DNA of 64,000 bases from Rhodoferax bucti (lineage in GTDB: Bacteria; Pseudomonadota; Gammaproteobacteria; Burkholderiales; Burkholderiaceae_C), in contig NZ_VAHD01000001.1 of NCBI RefSeq assembly GCF_005876985.1, forward strand, positions 1,240,001 to 1,304,000, given 5' to 3'. How positions within the stretch are numbered: position 1 is the first letter of the stretch; each line of letters starts with the position of its first letter. A program made the position numbers and the translations under genes. Below, in pieces: positions 52,434 through 61,489 of this stretch. Under the pieces are notes generated by a model. The model was not told where the DNA came from, did no database searches, and saw only the letters and a program-made list of their open reading frames with translations.

Positions 52434-53174
52434 ATGCCTACACTTTCCCTGTTTACTGTGCCGCCTCGTCGTTGGGGTGCTGTGCTTGCTTTGTATGCGG
52501 GCGTTGCAGTTTTGCCGGTCATGGCACAAGAACAGGGGGCGACCGAATTGCAGGCCATGGCCCAGCGTTGGGTGACAGACGCAATATGGAAAGCCCAGAA
52601 GTTAGAGGGCAGGCAGTTGCGCATGGAAGCGGTTGTGGGCGCACTGGATAGCCGGGTCAAGCTGGCTGCTTGCGCTAACGTGGAAGCCTACGTGCCGCCG
52701 GGCACCCGTTTGTGGGGGCGTACTCGTGTGGGTATGCGCTGTGTCGATGGCATGAGCCGTTGGAATGTCACGCTGCCTCTGACCGTAAAAGCTTTTGGGG
52801 ATGCTTGGGTGGTGAAGACCCAAGTTGCTTCGGGTGTTAATTTGACGGAGTCCGACATCACTCTGGGTGAAGTGGATTGGGCAGAAGACGCCAGCCCCGT
52901 GTTGACCGACCGCGCCGCTTGGTTAGGGCAAACAGCCAGCCGGGTGTTGAGCACCGGTCAGGCGCTGCGGCAAAACATGGTGCGACCTGCCCAGGTGTTT
53001 CAAGCCGGTGCGCCGGTCAAAATCGTGGCCCAAGGCCCAGGATTTCAAATTTCCAGCGAGGCACAAGCCTTGTCGGCAGGCGTTATCGGCCAGCAGGCGC
53101 GGGTGCGTATGGATAACGGGCGCGTCGCTACAGGCACGGTGCTGGATGTGCGTACAGTAAAAATCGACCTGTAA
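52434..53174 (+). CDS. flgA: Flagellar P-ring assembly chaperone
   Basis: 246 residues from ATG 52434, with AAGGAG 8 bases upstream. The signal peptide ends near LPVMAQ. SAF-type C-terminal domain (TQVASGVNLTESDITL, TASRVLSTGQALRQNM, VIGQQARVRMDNGR) binds FlgI and helps P-ring assembly. Followed by flgM, 94 bases away. Confidence 0.93.
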   Translation: MPTLSLFTVPPRRWGAVLALYAGVAVLPVMAQEQGATELQAMAQRWVTDAIWKAQKLEGRQLRMEAVVGALDSRVKLAACANVEAYVPPGTRLWGRTRVGMRCVDGMSRWNVTLPLTVKAFGDAWVVKTQVASGVNLTESDITLGEVDWAEDASPVLTDRAAWLGQTASRVLSTGQALRQNMVRPAQVFQAGAPVKIVAQGPGFQISSEAQALSAGVIGQQARVRMDNGRVATGTVLDVRTVKIDL

Positions 53175-53199
53175 CGGCAGATTTTTGTGCAAAAAAACC

Positions 53200-53226
53200 T
53201 TAAGTCCGCTAGGCAGGGGCCGATAA
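53200..53226 (+). promoter_or_regulatory. Sigma-28 promoter of flgM
   Basis: TTAAGTCC, exactly 11 bases, GCCGATAA: the -10 octamer is a perfect consensus match. It lies 42 bases before the flgM start. It fits late (class 3) transcription of flgM and flgN. Confidence 0.85.
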
Positions 53227-53268
53227 CATCCGTACGAGGCTGCGCTTATCGCAGTTTTGGAGAACGCG

Positions 53269-53601
53269 ATGAAAATTGGTCAACCCTCAGATTTACCCAC
53301 TTCCGTAACGTCTACGGTGTCCGGTGCAGCCCAAAAAGCGGCACAGAACAGCAATGCGGCGGCCAACGCGAGCACCAACGCCAACCAAAGCACCCGGTCT
53401 GCCGGTGTAGCGGTGACGGTGTCCACCGCGGCGCGAGCGCTGGAAAAACCGGAGCGCAACGATGCGGCGGATGTCGATACCGCCAAGGTGGCATCCGTGC
53501 GGGCAGCCATTCAGGACGGCACCTACACAGTGAACGCCGAAGCGATTGCGGACAAACTTCTCTCCAACGCGCAGGAAATGCTGGACCGCACCACGCGGTA
53601 A
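53269..53601 (+). CDS. flgM: Anti-sigma-28 factor
   Basis: 110 residues from ATG 53269. Low-complexity, Ala/Asn/Thr-rich N-terminal half (disordered), and the C-terminal sigma-binding helices (DTAKVASVRAAIQDGTYTVN, AEAIADKLLSNAQEML), the conserved FlgM end. It binds FliA until export through the hook. Upstream: a sigma-28 promoter. Confidence 0.93.
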   Translation: MKIGQPSDLPTSVTSTVSGAAQKAAQNSNAAANASTNANQSTRSAGVAVTVSTAARALEKPERNDAADVDTAKVASVRAAIQDGTYTVNAEAIADKLLSNAQEMLDRTTR

Positions 53602-53644
53602 CGGCCACGGGCCTGCGCATCAGCTTTGATGTAAAGGCCTCGCC

Positions 53645-54022
53645 ATGAGCAACACCTCTCCTGATTCGTTTTTCGACGCGCTGGAAGCGCAATTCAACCA
53701 ACTGGCCATCGCCGTGGCTGCCGGTGACGCCGACGCGTTGCCAGCTATCTCTGCACAAGTTCACGAACTCTCCGTCAATCTCAACACAGTTTGGCAACAA
53801 TGGCTGCGTCAAGGCCTAGCGAGCCACGTGGTAGAGCAGCGTGTGCGAGCCCTGGCCGAAGGTATGCAGGTAGTGCGCGCTAACTTGCTTCGCCGTATGA
53901 CACTCATTGAGCAAACCCTCCGATTGGTGGTGCCCGCTGCAGAAGATCCTACTTATGCCGGTGGTGGCTCCTATGGTGCAGGCCCTCGGACTTCCGGTCG
54001 TTTGCCATCGATGTCCGCTTGA
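53645..54022 (+). CDS. flgN: Flagellar export chaperone FlgN
   Basis: 125 residues, mostly helical (SPDSFFDALEAQFNQLAIAV, RVRALAEGMQVVRANLLRRM), with a Gly/Ser-rich tail. Position 43 bases after flgM on the same strand identifies it as FlgN, the chaperone of FlgK and FlgL; sequence similarity alone is weak for this family. Confidence 0.82.
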   Translation: MSNTSPDSFFDALEAQFNQLAIAVAAGDADALPAISAQVHELSVNLNTVWQQWLRQGLASHVVEQRVRALAEGMQVVRANLLRRMTLIEQTLRLVVPAAEDPTYAGGGSYGAGPRTSGRLPSMSA

Positions 54023-54040
54023 GCGCTAACTGCCAAACTT

Positions 54041-54073
54041 AATAACAAAGGGCCCTCGAGGCCCTTTGTTATT
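54041..54073. terminator. Bidirectional terminator between flgN and fliA
   Basis: AATAACAAAGGGC (54041-54053) and GCCCTTTGTTATT (54061-54073) form a perfect stem with a short GC-rich loop. The A and T residues at its ends can serve both convergent units, flgMN and fliA. Confidence 0.82.
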
Positions 54074-54124
54074 GCTGACGTGCAGAAAGTGGTCTAGCTA
54101 TTGTGAGCTTGACCTAGATCAGTT

Positions 54125-54841
54125 CTAGTGGGAGCGCATTTTGGCGCGCAAGCGTGCAATCGACTGGCTATGCAGTTGGCAGACGCGAGACTCGGTCACG
54201 TCCAGCACAGCAGCAATTTCCTTGAGGTTCATGTCCTGCTCGTAGTACATGCTCATGATGTACTGCTCACGCTCGGGTAGCCCCTTGATGGCTTGCACCA
54301 AAGACTCACGTAAGCGCTGGTCGCGCAGCATATTGAGTGGGTCCGCTTCGGTATCGGCTACGTGGCGGTCCAAGTAGGTATCGTCATCCTCGCCGCGGCG
54401 CGCCATGTCTTCCAGATACACCAGTTGCGTACCACGCACTTTGCCCAGCAGGGCCTGGTAGTCAGGCAATGACATACCCAGCTCTGCGGCAATTTCTGAC
54501 TCTGCGGGGCTTCGGCCTAACCGGTGTTCCAGGCGGCGCAGGGCCGTTTCGATTTCCTTTTGGCTCTTGCGAGAGCCACGGGACATCCAGTCGTTTTCGC
54601 GCAGTTCGTCGAGCATGGCGCCGCGAATGCGCTGGGTGGCAAAGGTTTCAAACTGCACGCCTTGCGATGCCTCGTAGCGCGACAAGGCATCTGACAGGCC
54701 GATCAGGCCCACTTGAATCAAATCATCCACCTCAACGCTTGCCGGCAGCTTGGCCATCATGTGGTGGGCCAAGCGCCGCACCAAGGGCTGATATTGCTTA
54801 ATCAGTGCGGAGCGATCGAGTTGCCCTTTGGCGGTGTACAT
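54125..54841 (-). CDS. fliA: RNA polymerase sigma-28 factor (flagellar)
   Basis: 238 residues from ATG 54841. Sigma regions are clear: region 2 (DLIQVGLIGLSDALSRYEAS, FETFATQRIRGAMLDELR), region 3 and region 4 with the -35-binding helix-turn-helix (NLKEIAAVLDVTESRVCQLH). It drives late flagellar genes and is held by FlgM. ATG and the stop of the upstream gene overlap by one base (TGATG). Confidence 0.97.
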   Translation of the reverse strand: MYTAKGQLDRSALIKQYQPLVRRLAHHMMAKLPASVEVDDLIQVGLIGLSDALSRYEASQGVQFETFATQRIRGAMLDELRENDWMSRGSRKSQKEIETALRRLEHRLGRSPAESEIAAELGMSLPDYQALLGKVRGTQLVYLEDMARRGEDDDTYLDRHVADTEADPLNMLRDQRLRESLVQAIKGLPEREQYIMSMYYEQDMNLKEIAAVLDVTESRVCQLHSQSIARLRAKMRSH

Positions 54842-55632
54842 CAATGTCTCCCTGCGGACGATGCGGTGCTGAACGATTGCCGGGAGTGATGGGGGGCATA
54901 GGCCCAACCCGACTCCAGTGGCATCGCGTTTTCCAAGAGACCCAATGATAGGCGCTCGATGCTGGCGGACGGGCGTTCATCGCCACTCGGCGCCAGGATA
55001 TGCAGCGGGTTGACGTCGTAATTCAGGAAATACTTGGCACAGTCACTCAGACTGGTCGGCAAGGTCATGTCGGCTTTTTTGTGCTGCGAGGCGTCCACCA
55101 TATTGACAATAGTAGGCTCAACTTTCGCTTTCAGCAACAGCCGCTTCAGCGCCAAATAACTCGTCAATAACGACGCCTTGGCCCCCGACATGGCGAGCAG
55201 AGGCCGGACGCTGCTGCCGTGCAACAGGGGGGTCAGGTTATTGGCATTGGCATACACGATCACGATGCTTTCGTGCGGGAAAAACCAGCCGCATTCCGCA
55301 ATGCTGGGCCCGCCGTGCCGGTGCGCTGCGGACAATGTTTGTAATCCCAAGCCTGCCGGCAGAATGCTCCAGTTAGGTAGATCGGAGTGGTTACTGGTGG
55401 AGTACGTGAAGTTCAGCAATTGCTCCAAGCCAGGGTTGTCGTGTGTTTCCAGCACCGAGCCATCGAGCACCGTCACCGTGTAACCAAACCCGACCAATGC
55501 CGCGCAAATGCGAAGCAACAAGGGCAGTTCAGCATGCTCATCGCCGTGGCTCACCATAGCCAGTAGCTTGGGCGTTTGGGGGGCGGCAAAGTCCATCAAC
55601 CCCGCAGCCTGGTTGTTGGGCCGCTCAAGCAT
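54841..55632 (-). CDS. FlhG-position protein with MinD-like fold but no P-loop
   Basis: 263 residues from ATG 55632 (MLERPNNQAAGLMDFA). In this place, between flhF and fliA, other bacteria have flhG/fleN, a MinD-type ATPase that counts flagella. The predicted strand-loop-helix start (KLLAMVSHGDEHAELPLLLRICAAL then FGYTVTVLDGS) parallels the MinD start, but the KGGxGKT loop is replaced by SHGDEHAELP, with no lysine or GKT. ATP binding is therefore unlikely. The start overlaps flhF by 8 bases and the stop overlaps fliA by one. Function is not established; FlhG homology rests on position and fold pattern. Confidence 0.7.
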   Translation of the reverse strand: MLERPNNQAAGLMDFAAPQTPKLLAMVSHGDEHAELPLLLRICAALVGFGYTVTVLDGSVLETHDNPGLEQLLNFTYSTSNHSDLPNWSILPAGLGLQTLSAAHRHGGPSIAECGWFFPHESIVIVYANANNLTPLLHGSSVRPLLAMSGAKASLLTSYLALKRLLLKAKVEPTIVNMVDASQHKKADMTLPTSLSDCAKYFLNYDVNPLHILAPSGDERPSASIERLSLGLLENAMPLESGWAYAPHHSRQSFSTASSAGRH

Positions 55633-57076
55633 CCATGCGCCCCTTGTGGGTTGTGGAGTTGGCCGGCTGGCTGAAGAAGAAGCCCAGGTCACTGGTCTTG
55701 GGGTCGTAGGCAGAGGCGCCGGTGCTGCGCATGGAGGCACGCACCAGTTTGGCGGCAATGGCGGGCTCCCAGTCTTCGGGCACCCGCTGCCCGGTGGTGG
55801 TGCCGCGCAGCAGCAACTGGTGGCGGATACTCGCGTCAATGGCGGGGCCTAGCTTCACCGCTTCATCGATTTTCGAGAGGATGGCCTGCTGGGTGCCGGT
55901 GCTCTTGAAGCAGCCTACCGCTTCGTCCAGGGTGTCTCCGTGGCCGCCAGCGTTCAGCACCAGCAAGCGCTTGACTTCGGGCAGATCCAGCAGCTCCAGC
56001 AGGTCTCGCTTGCGCGGGTCCCGGGGCGCGATGCCGGTGGTGTCGATCAACACCATTTTTTTGTTGGACAGCAAACCGAGCAGATCTTGCAGTGCCGCTT
56101 TGTCATGCGCCAAGTGGGCCACGACGCCCAGCATTTTTCCGTAGGCACGCAATTGTTCATGTGCACCAATGCGGTAGGTGTCCAGGGTAATCAGGCCGAC
56201 ACTGCCGGGGCCATGCATGCGGGCACATTGCCCGGCAAGCTTGGCGGCGGTGGTGGTTTTGCCCACGCCAGTGGCACCGATTAGGGCAAAGATGCCGCCC
56301 TCTTCATGGATGGCGGGCATATCGGCGTCGGTGTGCAAATTGCGCTCCAGCACTTCCATGACCCAGCGCACGGCTTCCGTGGCATCCATGTCTTCCGGCA
56401 GGCGCTCCAGAATGGCGCGCGACAGGGTGGGAGAGTAACCCGAGCGGATCATCTTCAACATCATGTTGGATTGGATCGGGTTTTGCTTGGCCTGGCCCAA
56501 CCACGTGAGCGTGTTGAAGCGGTCTTCAATCAGCTCTTTCATGGCTTGCAATTCGTCCATCACCACCTTGTTGACGGCGGGAGCCTGGGGCGCCGGTGCG
56601 GGCTTGCGTGCGGGCGCAGGGCGCTTCGGTTGTGCTTCCATGTCGACCGCAATACGCTGCGTCAAGGTCGGCCGTGGGGGGCGCTCTCCGGGCGCGGGTG
56701 TAGCCACCGGCATTTCTGCGGGTGCTGGGGCCGGAGCTTGGTTCGATTCATGGCGACGGCGCAGCATGCGCTCACGCACGTAGTCCTGGAATGACAGGGT
56801 GCTCATGGCCAGCTGCTCGGCATCCTCTTCCACCTGGCTGGCGACTTCGCGGTAGCTGGGCGGGTTTTGCCGTGGCGCCATGCTGGCAGGCTTGGCTGCT
56901 ACCGGGCTGGGGGACCCGCCGCTCAACGCGGCCAGGCTGTCCTCTGCGGTGGCAACCACTTCCACGCCGTGTTCGGTGGGGCGGTTCGACAAAATGAGGG
57001 TTCCCTCGCCAAAGGCCAAGCGTGCTTTGGCCAGGGCTTCGCGGGAGGTGGCGGCGGTAAAGCGTTGGATGTTCAT
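55625..57076 (-). CDS. flhF: Flagellar biosynthesis SRP-family GTPase
   Basis: 483 residues. The N-terminal B domain and a Pro/Ala-rich linker (about 115-170) are followed by the NG domain: G1 GATGVGKTTTAAKLA, LITLDTYRIGAHEQLRAYG, G3 LIDTTGI and SKIDEA (G4-like). FlhF places flagella at the cell pole. It overlaps flhA by 4 bases and the next gene by 8 bases. Confidence 0.96.
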   Translation of the reverse strand: MNIQRFTAATSREALAKARLAFGEGTLILSNRPTEHGVEVVATAEDSLAALSGGSPSPVAAKPASMAPRQNPPSYREVASQVEEDAEQLAMSTLSFQDYVRERMLRRRHESNQAPAPAPAEMPVATPAPGERPPRPTLTQRIAVDMEAQPKRPAPARKPAPAPQAPAVNKVVMDELQAMKELIEDRFNTLTWLGQAKQNPIQSNMMLKMIRSGYSPTLSRAILERLPEDMDATEAVRWVMEVLERNLHTDADMPAIHEEGGIFALIGATGVGKTTTAAKLAGQCARMHGPGSVGLITLDTYRIGAHEQLRAYGKMLGVVAHLAHDKAALQDLLGLLSNKKMVLIDTTGIAPRDPRKRDLLELLDLPEVKRLLVLNAGGHGDTLDEAVGCFKSTGTQQAILSKIDEAVKLGPAIDASIRHQLLLRGTTTGQRVPEDWEPAIAAKLVRASMRSTGASAYDPKTSDLGFFFSQPANSTTHKGRMDA

Positions 57077-59154
57077 GGTGTTGCGCCTCTCAAGATCGGA
57101 CCAATGCGAATGGTGTGGGTTTCTGGAATTTCACTGTGCGCCAGCACTTGCAGGCGGGGTGCCACGCGGCGTACCAAGCGGGAAATCGCGCCACGGATTT
57201 GGTCGGGCACCAGCAGGCAGGCGGGCACGCCAATTTCTTCCTGTTTCATGGCGGTTTCAGCGGCGGTGCGGCTCAGCATGTCTGCCACGCCGGGGTCGAG
57301 CGCCGAGCCCGATGCGCTGCCTAAAGCCTGCACCAGCAGACGCTCCAGACCGGGGTCGATGGCAATCACATTGAGTTCCCGGGTGGGGCCGTAAATCTGT
57401 TGCACGATGGCCGGAGACAAAGCAATGCGTACCCGCTTGGCCAGCTCCACCGGATCGGTGGTGCTGGTGGCGTGCTCTGCAATCGACTCGATGATGGTGC
57501 GGATATCCCGGATATGCACCGACTCATCCAGCAGCAACTGCAGTACTTTTTGGAAGACTGCAAGCGAGACCATCTTGGGGACGACCTCTTCAATCAGTTT
57601 GGGTGCCAGTTTTGCCACGTGTTCCACGAGTTGTTGTGTTTCTGTCCGGCTCAGGAGCTTGGAGGCCTGGACTTGCATCAAGTGTGACAAATGGGTCGCC
57701 ATGACGGTCTCGGAATCAACCACGGTAAATCCGGCCATTTGCGCGGCTTCCTTCTGGCGTTCGTCGATCCAGTGTGCGGGCAAGCCAAACGCAGGGTCGG
57801 TGGTAGCGGTGCCGATGAGCGGGGTGCTGATACCGCCAGGGTTGATGGCCAGGTATTGGCCGGGGAATGCCTCGCCTTCACCCACAATCACCCCGCGCAA
57901 GGTAATGCGGTAGGCGCTGGGCTTGAGCTCCAGGTTGTCACGCACATGTACCGAGGGCGGCAGGAAACCCACTTCTTGTGCAAACTTGCGGCGCACACCT
58001 TTGATACGGTTCAGCAAGTCGCCTTGGCGGGTCTTGTCCACGAGGGCGATCAAGCGGTAGCCCAGCTCCAGGCCCAGCTGATCCACGGGTTGGAGGTCGT
58101 CCCAAGTGGCGTCTCCGTCACCTGTGGGTGCTGCCACAGCGGTTTCTGCTTCTACAGGTTCTGGCTTATGGGCCAGCACCCAGGCACCATAGCCCAAGAC
58201 GCTGCCGATGCTCAAGAACACAAAGTGCGGCATGTTGGGGATCAGGCCAAGGATCAGCATGATGACGGCCGTAATGCCCAACACTTTGGGGGAGATAAAC
58301 ATCTGCCCCACGATTTGCTTGCCGATGTCTTTGTCTTTGCCTACGCGGGACACCACCATGGCGGCTGCCACGGAAATCAACAGGCCTGGAATCTGTGCAA
58401 CCAGCGCATCACCAACAGCCAACAATATGTAGGAGTTGGCGGCTTGCGAGGCACTCAGGTCGTGCTGCAGGATACCGATGGCAAAACCACCGAAGATGTT
58501 GATCAGCAAAATCAGAATGCCGGCTACCGCATCGCCGCGCACGAACTTGGAGGCACCGTCCATGGAGCCGAAGAACTCAGCTTCTTCACCAATTTCGGCG
58601 CGGCGGCGTTTGGCTTCTTTTTCGTCGATCAGGCCAGCGTTCAAGTCGGCATCGACGGCCATTTGCTTGCCGGGCATGGCGTCCAGGGTAAATCGGGCAG
58701 ACACTTCGGCAATACGCTCCGAGCCTTTGGTCACCACCACAAAGTTGATGACCACCAGAATCGCGAACACGATCAAACCGACCGCGAAGTTGCCACCGAT
58801 CAAGAAATGACCGAAGGCCTCAATCACCGCACCCGCTGCACCGGGGCCGGTGTGGCCTTCCAGCAGCACCACGCGGGTGGAGGCCACGTTCAGCGACAAG
58901 CGCATGAGAGTGGTCAGCAGCAAGACAGACGGGAAGGCCGCAAAGTCCAGCGGGCGGATCATGTAAGCCGCCACCATCATCACCATCAGCGCTACGGCGA
59001 TGTTGATGGTGAAGAACATGTCGAGCAACAGCGGCGGCAGTGGCAACACCATCATGGACAAGATGGCGACGACCAACATGGGCGCAGCGGCCCCTTGCAT
59101 CAGCCCAGCATTGTTGGCGTACCACTGCTGGAAGGATTTCATTTGCGCGTTCAT
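57073..59154 (-). CDS. flhA: Flagellar type III export protein
   Basis: 693 residues, typical length. Eight membrane helices in the first half (VVAILSMMVLPLPPLLLDMF, GPGAAGAVIEAFGHFL, DALVAQIPGLLISVAAAMVV), with the charged FHIPEP-type loop (ERIAEVSARFTLDAMPGKQM), then the cytosolic domain that docks export chaperones. The start overlaps flhB and the stop overlaps flhF by 4 bases each. Confidence 0.97.
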   Translation of the reverse strand: MNAQMKSFQQWYANNAGLMQGAAAPMLVVAILSMMVLPLPPLLLDMFFTINIAVALMVMMVAAYMIRPLDFAAFPSVLLLTTLMRLSLNVASTRVVLLEGHTGPGAAGAVIEAFGHFLIGGNFAVGLIVFAILVVINFVVVTKGSERIAEVSARFTLDAMPGKQMAVDADLNAGLIDEKEAKRRRAEIGEEAEFFGSMDGASKFVRGDAVAGILILLINIFGGFAIGILQHDLSASQAANSYILLAVGDALVAQIPGLLISVAAAMVVSRVGKDKDIGKQIVGQMFISPKVLGITAVIMLILGLIPNMPHFVFLSIGSVLGYGAWVLAHKPEPVEAETAVAAPTGDGDATWDDLQPVDQLGLELGYRLIALVDKTRQGDLLNRIKGVRRKFAQEVGFLPPSVHVRDNLELKPSAYRITLRGVIVGEGEAFPGQYLAINPGGISTPLIGTATTDPAFGLPAHWIDERQKEAAQMAGFTVVDSETVMATHLSHLMQVQASKLLSRTETQQLVEHVAKLAPKLIEEVVPKMVSLAVFQKVLQLLLDESVHIRDIRTIIESIAEHATSTTDPVELAKRVRIALSPAIVQQIYGPTRELNVIAIDPGLERLLVQALGSASGSALDPGVADMLSRTAAETAMKQEEIGVPACLLVPDQIRGAISRLVRRVAPRLQVLAHSEIPETHTIRIGPILRGATP

Positions 59155-60305
59155 ACGGTGCTAGCCTTCACAGTCTTGGACAGGGGGTCGAGTTCCGGAG
59201 GAACAAATGGTTGCGGTACTTCGGAAGGCATGCTGCCTTCGCCCCGCATGGCGGCACGCAAGCGATACACATAGGCCAGCACTTGGGCGACTGCGGTGTA
59301 CAAAGTGGCGGGAATGTCCTGGTCCAGCTCGGCATTGGCATACAGCGCACGTGCCAGCATGGGGGACTGGAGCACTGGAATGGAGTGCTGCTTGGCCACA
59401 TCACGAATCTTCATGGCCAGCAAATCGGTGCCTTTGGAGATGACGCGCGGGGCACCCATGCTGGCTTCGTCGTAGCGGATGGCCACGGCAAAGTGGGTAG
59501 GGTTCATCACCACAAAATCAGCCTTGGGTACCGCGCCCACGCTGCTTTTTTGGGAGAGTTCACGCTGTTTCTGGCGGATCTTCCCCTTGAGCTGCGGGTT
59601 GCCGTTGGACTCTTTGCCTTCTTCTTTCACCTCTTGGTGCGACATCTTCATCTGGTCTTTGTGGAGAAAGACCTGCAAGGGGACATCGACCATGGCGGCC
59701 ATGAAAATCACCAAAAGCATCAACCCCAGGCCGCCCGTCATCCACTGGGTCAGGTGGGTAATGGCTGCAGGAGAGGGTTGCAGCAGCATGGCGGCCATGT
59801 CTTGCATACCCGACTTGAGAAAACCTACGGCGATGGCAAACAAGATGCCCGTCATCAACGTCATCTTGGCGGTGTCGAGCAGCTTCTTCTTGGAGAAGAG
59901 GTTGGCAAAGCCGGAGAGCGGGTTGAGCCGGGAGAAATCCGGCATCAGGGGCTTGAGGCTGTTGACCCAACCACCAGAGGCCACCGCGCCCAGAATAGCG
60001 GCGGTCATCACAATGGCGGCAAAGGCGACGCACCCGGCTGTGCCTATGGTGCTGGCATCGCCCAGGCGCTGGACCATGGTGCCGGTGCGGCGCACGGTGT
60101 CCGCATCGAAGCTGAGCTGCTGCACCATGCTGAGCTTGAGTTGCTCAAACAAAATGGGCGAGAGGGACAGTACTGCTACCGCGCCTGCGCCCAACACGGC
60201 AAGGTGAGACAAGTCCTGCGAGCGACTGACTTGACCGTCGTCGCGCGCTTTCTGCAGCTTCCGTTCGGAAGCCGGTAGGTTACGGTCTTGGCTGCCTTGA
60301 TCCAT
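59151..60305 (-). CDS. flhB: Flagellar type III export switch protein
   Basis: 384 residues. Four membrane helices in the first half; the autocleavage site NPTH lies in DFVVMNPTHFAVAIRY (about residue 267). The C-terminal tail changes export specificity from hook to filament. Overlaps flhA by 4 bases. A strong hairpin sits just before the start codon. Confidence 0.97.
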   Translation of the reverse strand: MDQGSQDRNLPASERKLQKARDDGQVSRSQDLSHLAVLGAGAVAVLSLSPILFEQLKLSMVQQLSFDADTVRRTGTMVQRLGDASTIGTAGCVAFAAIVMTAAILGAVASGGWVNSLKPLMPDFSRLNPLSGFANLFSKKKLLDTAKMTLMTGILFAIAVGFLKSGMQDMAAMLLQPSPAAITHLTQWMTGGLGLMLLVIFMAAMVDVPLQVFLHKDQMKMSHQEVKEEGKESNGNPQLKGKIRQKQRELSQKSSVGAVPKADFVVMNPTHFAVAIRYDEASMGAPRVISKGTDLLAMKIRDVAKQHSIPVLQSPMLARALYANAELDQDIPATLYTAVAQVLAYVYRLRAAMRGEGSMPSEVPQPFVPPELDPLSKTVKASTV

Positions 60306-60306
60306 G

Positions 60307-60333
60307 ATGGTGAGACTCTTTCGTTCTCACCAT
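60307..60333 (-). promoter_or_regulatory. Hairpin next to the flhB start codon
   Basis: ATGGTGAGA and TCTCACCAT form a 9-bp perfect stem directly before the flhB ATG (60305). The loop on the minus strand, ACGAAAGAG, holds the only Shine-Dalgarno-like sequence. It could control flhB translation. Confidence 0.55.
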
Positions 60334-60363
60334 TGTCGCGAGCACCCTTTGAAACTAAAGGGT

Positions 60364-60387
60364 GAAAAGAGGGGTGTTTCCCTCTCT
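60364..60387 (-). terminator. Possible weak terminator after cheZ
   Basis: On the minus strand AGAGAGGG-AAACA-CCCCTCT-TTT: a 6-7 bp GC-rich stem with a short T-run, in the 94-base gap between cheZ and flhB. A second hairpin (CACCCTTT/AAAGGGTG, 60343-60364) follows. It may attenuate rather than end transcription. Confidence 0.5.
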
Positions 60388-60399
60388 GATCAAGAAGGT

Positions 60400-61038
60400 T
60401 TAAAAGCCCAGGCTGGCCAGCAAGTCGTCCACTTGGGACTGATCGGTCACCACTTCCTGGTTGCTCTGACCCTCCACGACGGGACCGGCCAGCGCGGGCA
60501 CGTACTCTGCAGGAGGGGTGGCGGCCTTGAGGGCTGCTTCCGGCGGAGCCGTTTGAATCAGCAGGAGCACCAATTGCTCTTCAATGGTGGCCGCCAGATT
60601 GACCACTTTGGCAATCACTTGGCCGGTCAGGTCGTGAAAATCCTGGGCCATCATGATTTCGGTCAGGTGGCCATCCACTTTTTTGCTGGCTTGTTCCACG
60701 TCGTTGATGAAGTTCATCACGTGGCCTTTGGCAACGGCTGCCACTGGGTCTTTCACGATCAACTGGCCAATGCGGCGGGTTTCGGCAGCAATGAAATCGT
60801 GTTGCTCTTTGGCTTGGTCGACCTGATTGAGCACTTTTTCGGCTGCTTGGCCTGTCAGGCGTGCGATGTACGACAGGCGGCTCTTGGCGTCCGGCAACTC
60901 ACCCGCCCAGTCCTTCACCTTTTCGGCCAAACCCAATCCATTCAAGGAGTCGTGCAGCTGGCGGGTCAGTGCCCCCAGCTGTTGGTGCACCTCTACGGTG
61001 CTGAGTGTGGGGGTGGAGGGCGTGGTGTCGGCGGACAT
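60400..61038 (-). CDS. cheZ: CheY-P phosphatase
   Basis: 212 residues. Long helical hairpin (about 35-170) with the catalytic segment LTEIMMAQDFHDLTGQVIAKV that holds the conserved Asp-Gln (QDFHDLTGQ). C-terminal CheY-binding peptide DDLLASLGF. Helps dephosphorylate CheY-P. 2 bases after cheY. Confidence 0.95.
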   Translation of the reverse strand: MSADTTPSTPTLSTVEVHQQLGALTRQLHDSLNGLGLAEKVKDWAGELPDAKSRLSYIARLTGQAAEKVLNQVDQAKEQHDFIAAETRRIGQLIVKDPVAAVAKGHVMNFINDVEQASKKVDGHLTEIMMAQDFHDLTGQVIAKVVNLAATIEEQLVLLLIQTAPPEAALKAATPPAEYVPALAGPVVEGQSNQEVVTDQSQVDDLLASLGF

Positions 61039-61040
61039 GT

Positions 61041-61430
61041 TTACTTCAATCCTAACTTGGTAAGGATGTGGTTGACCTTGTCTTCCAGAGTGGCCTTGGT
61101 GAAAGGCTTAACGATGTAGCCGGATGCGCCTTGCTGCGCAGCCAGCACAATGTCTTCCTTGCGGGCTTCGGCGGTCACCATCAGTACCGGAATGTGCTTG
61201 AGCTTGTCGTCTTTCTTGATTTCAGCAAGCAACTGGAATCCGTTCATATTCGGCATGTTGATGTCGCTCACCACAAAGTCGAAAGAGCTGTTGCGCAGCT
61301 TTTGCAGGGCCGCAACACCGTCTTCCGCTTCATCTGCATCGGCATAACCGCTTTCTTTCAAGAGGTTCCGCACAATCCGTCGCATGGTGGAGAAGTCGTC
61401 AACGATGAGAAAGCGCAATTCTTTAGACAT
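61041..61430 (-). CDS. cheY: Chemotaxis response regulator
   Basis: 129 residues, one receiver domain. D11/D12 pocket, phospho-acceptor D56 ([12 protein letters not shown]), T in MVTAEARK and K in VKPFTKA. Binds the flagellar switch. Together with cheZ, it stands between motB and flhB; cheA and cheW are not in the window. Confidence 0.96.
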   Translation of the reverse strand: MSKELRFLIVDDFSTMRRIVRNLLKESGYADADEAEDGVAALQKLRNSSFDFVVSDINMPNMNGFQLLAEIKKDDKLKHIPVLMVTAEARKEDIVLAAQQGASGYIVKPFTKATLEDKVNHILTKLGLK

Positions 61431-61489
61431 AGGTAACCTTTGGCCGGACGATTTTCAATTTTAATAAGTATGACTGAATTTTAGAGATT

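Noticed and set aside
57691..59274. A 527-codon open frame on the plus strand
   Set aside because: Antisense to flhA, which has all family features.
60343..60364. CACCCTTT/AAAGGGTG hairpin as a terminator
   Set aside because: No T-run on either side; may be part of a leader structure.
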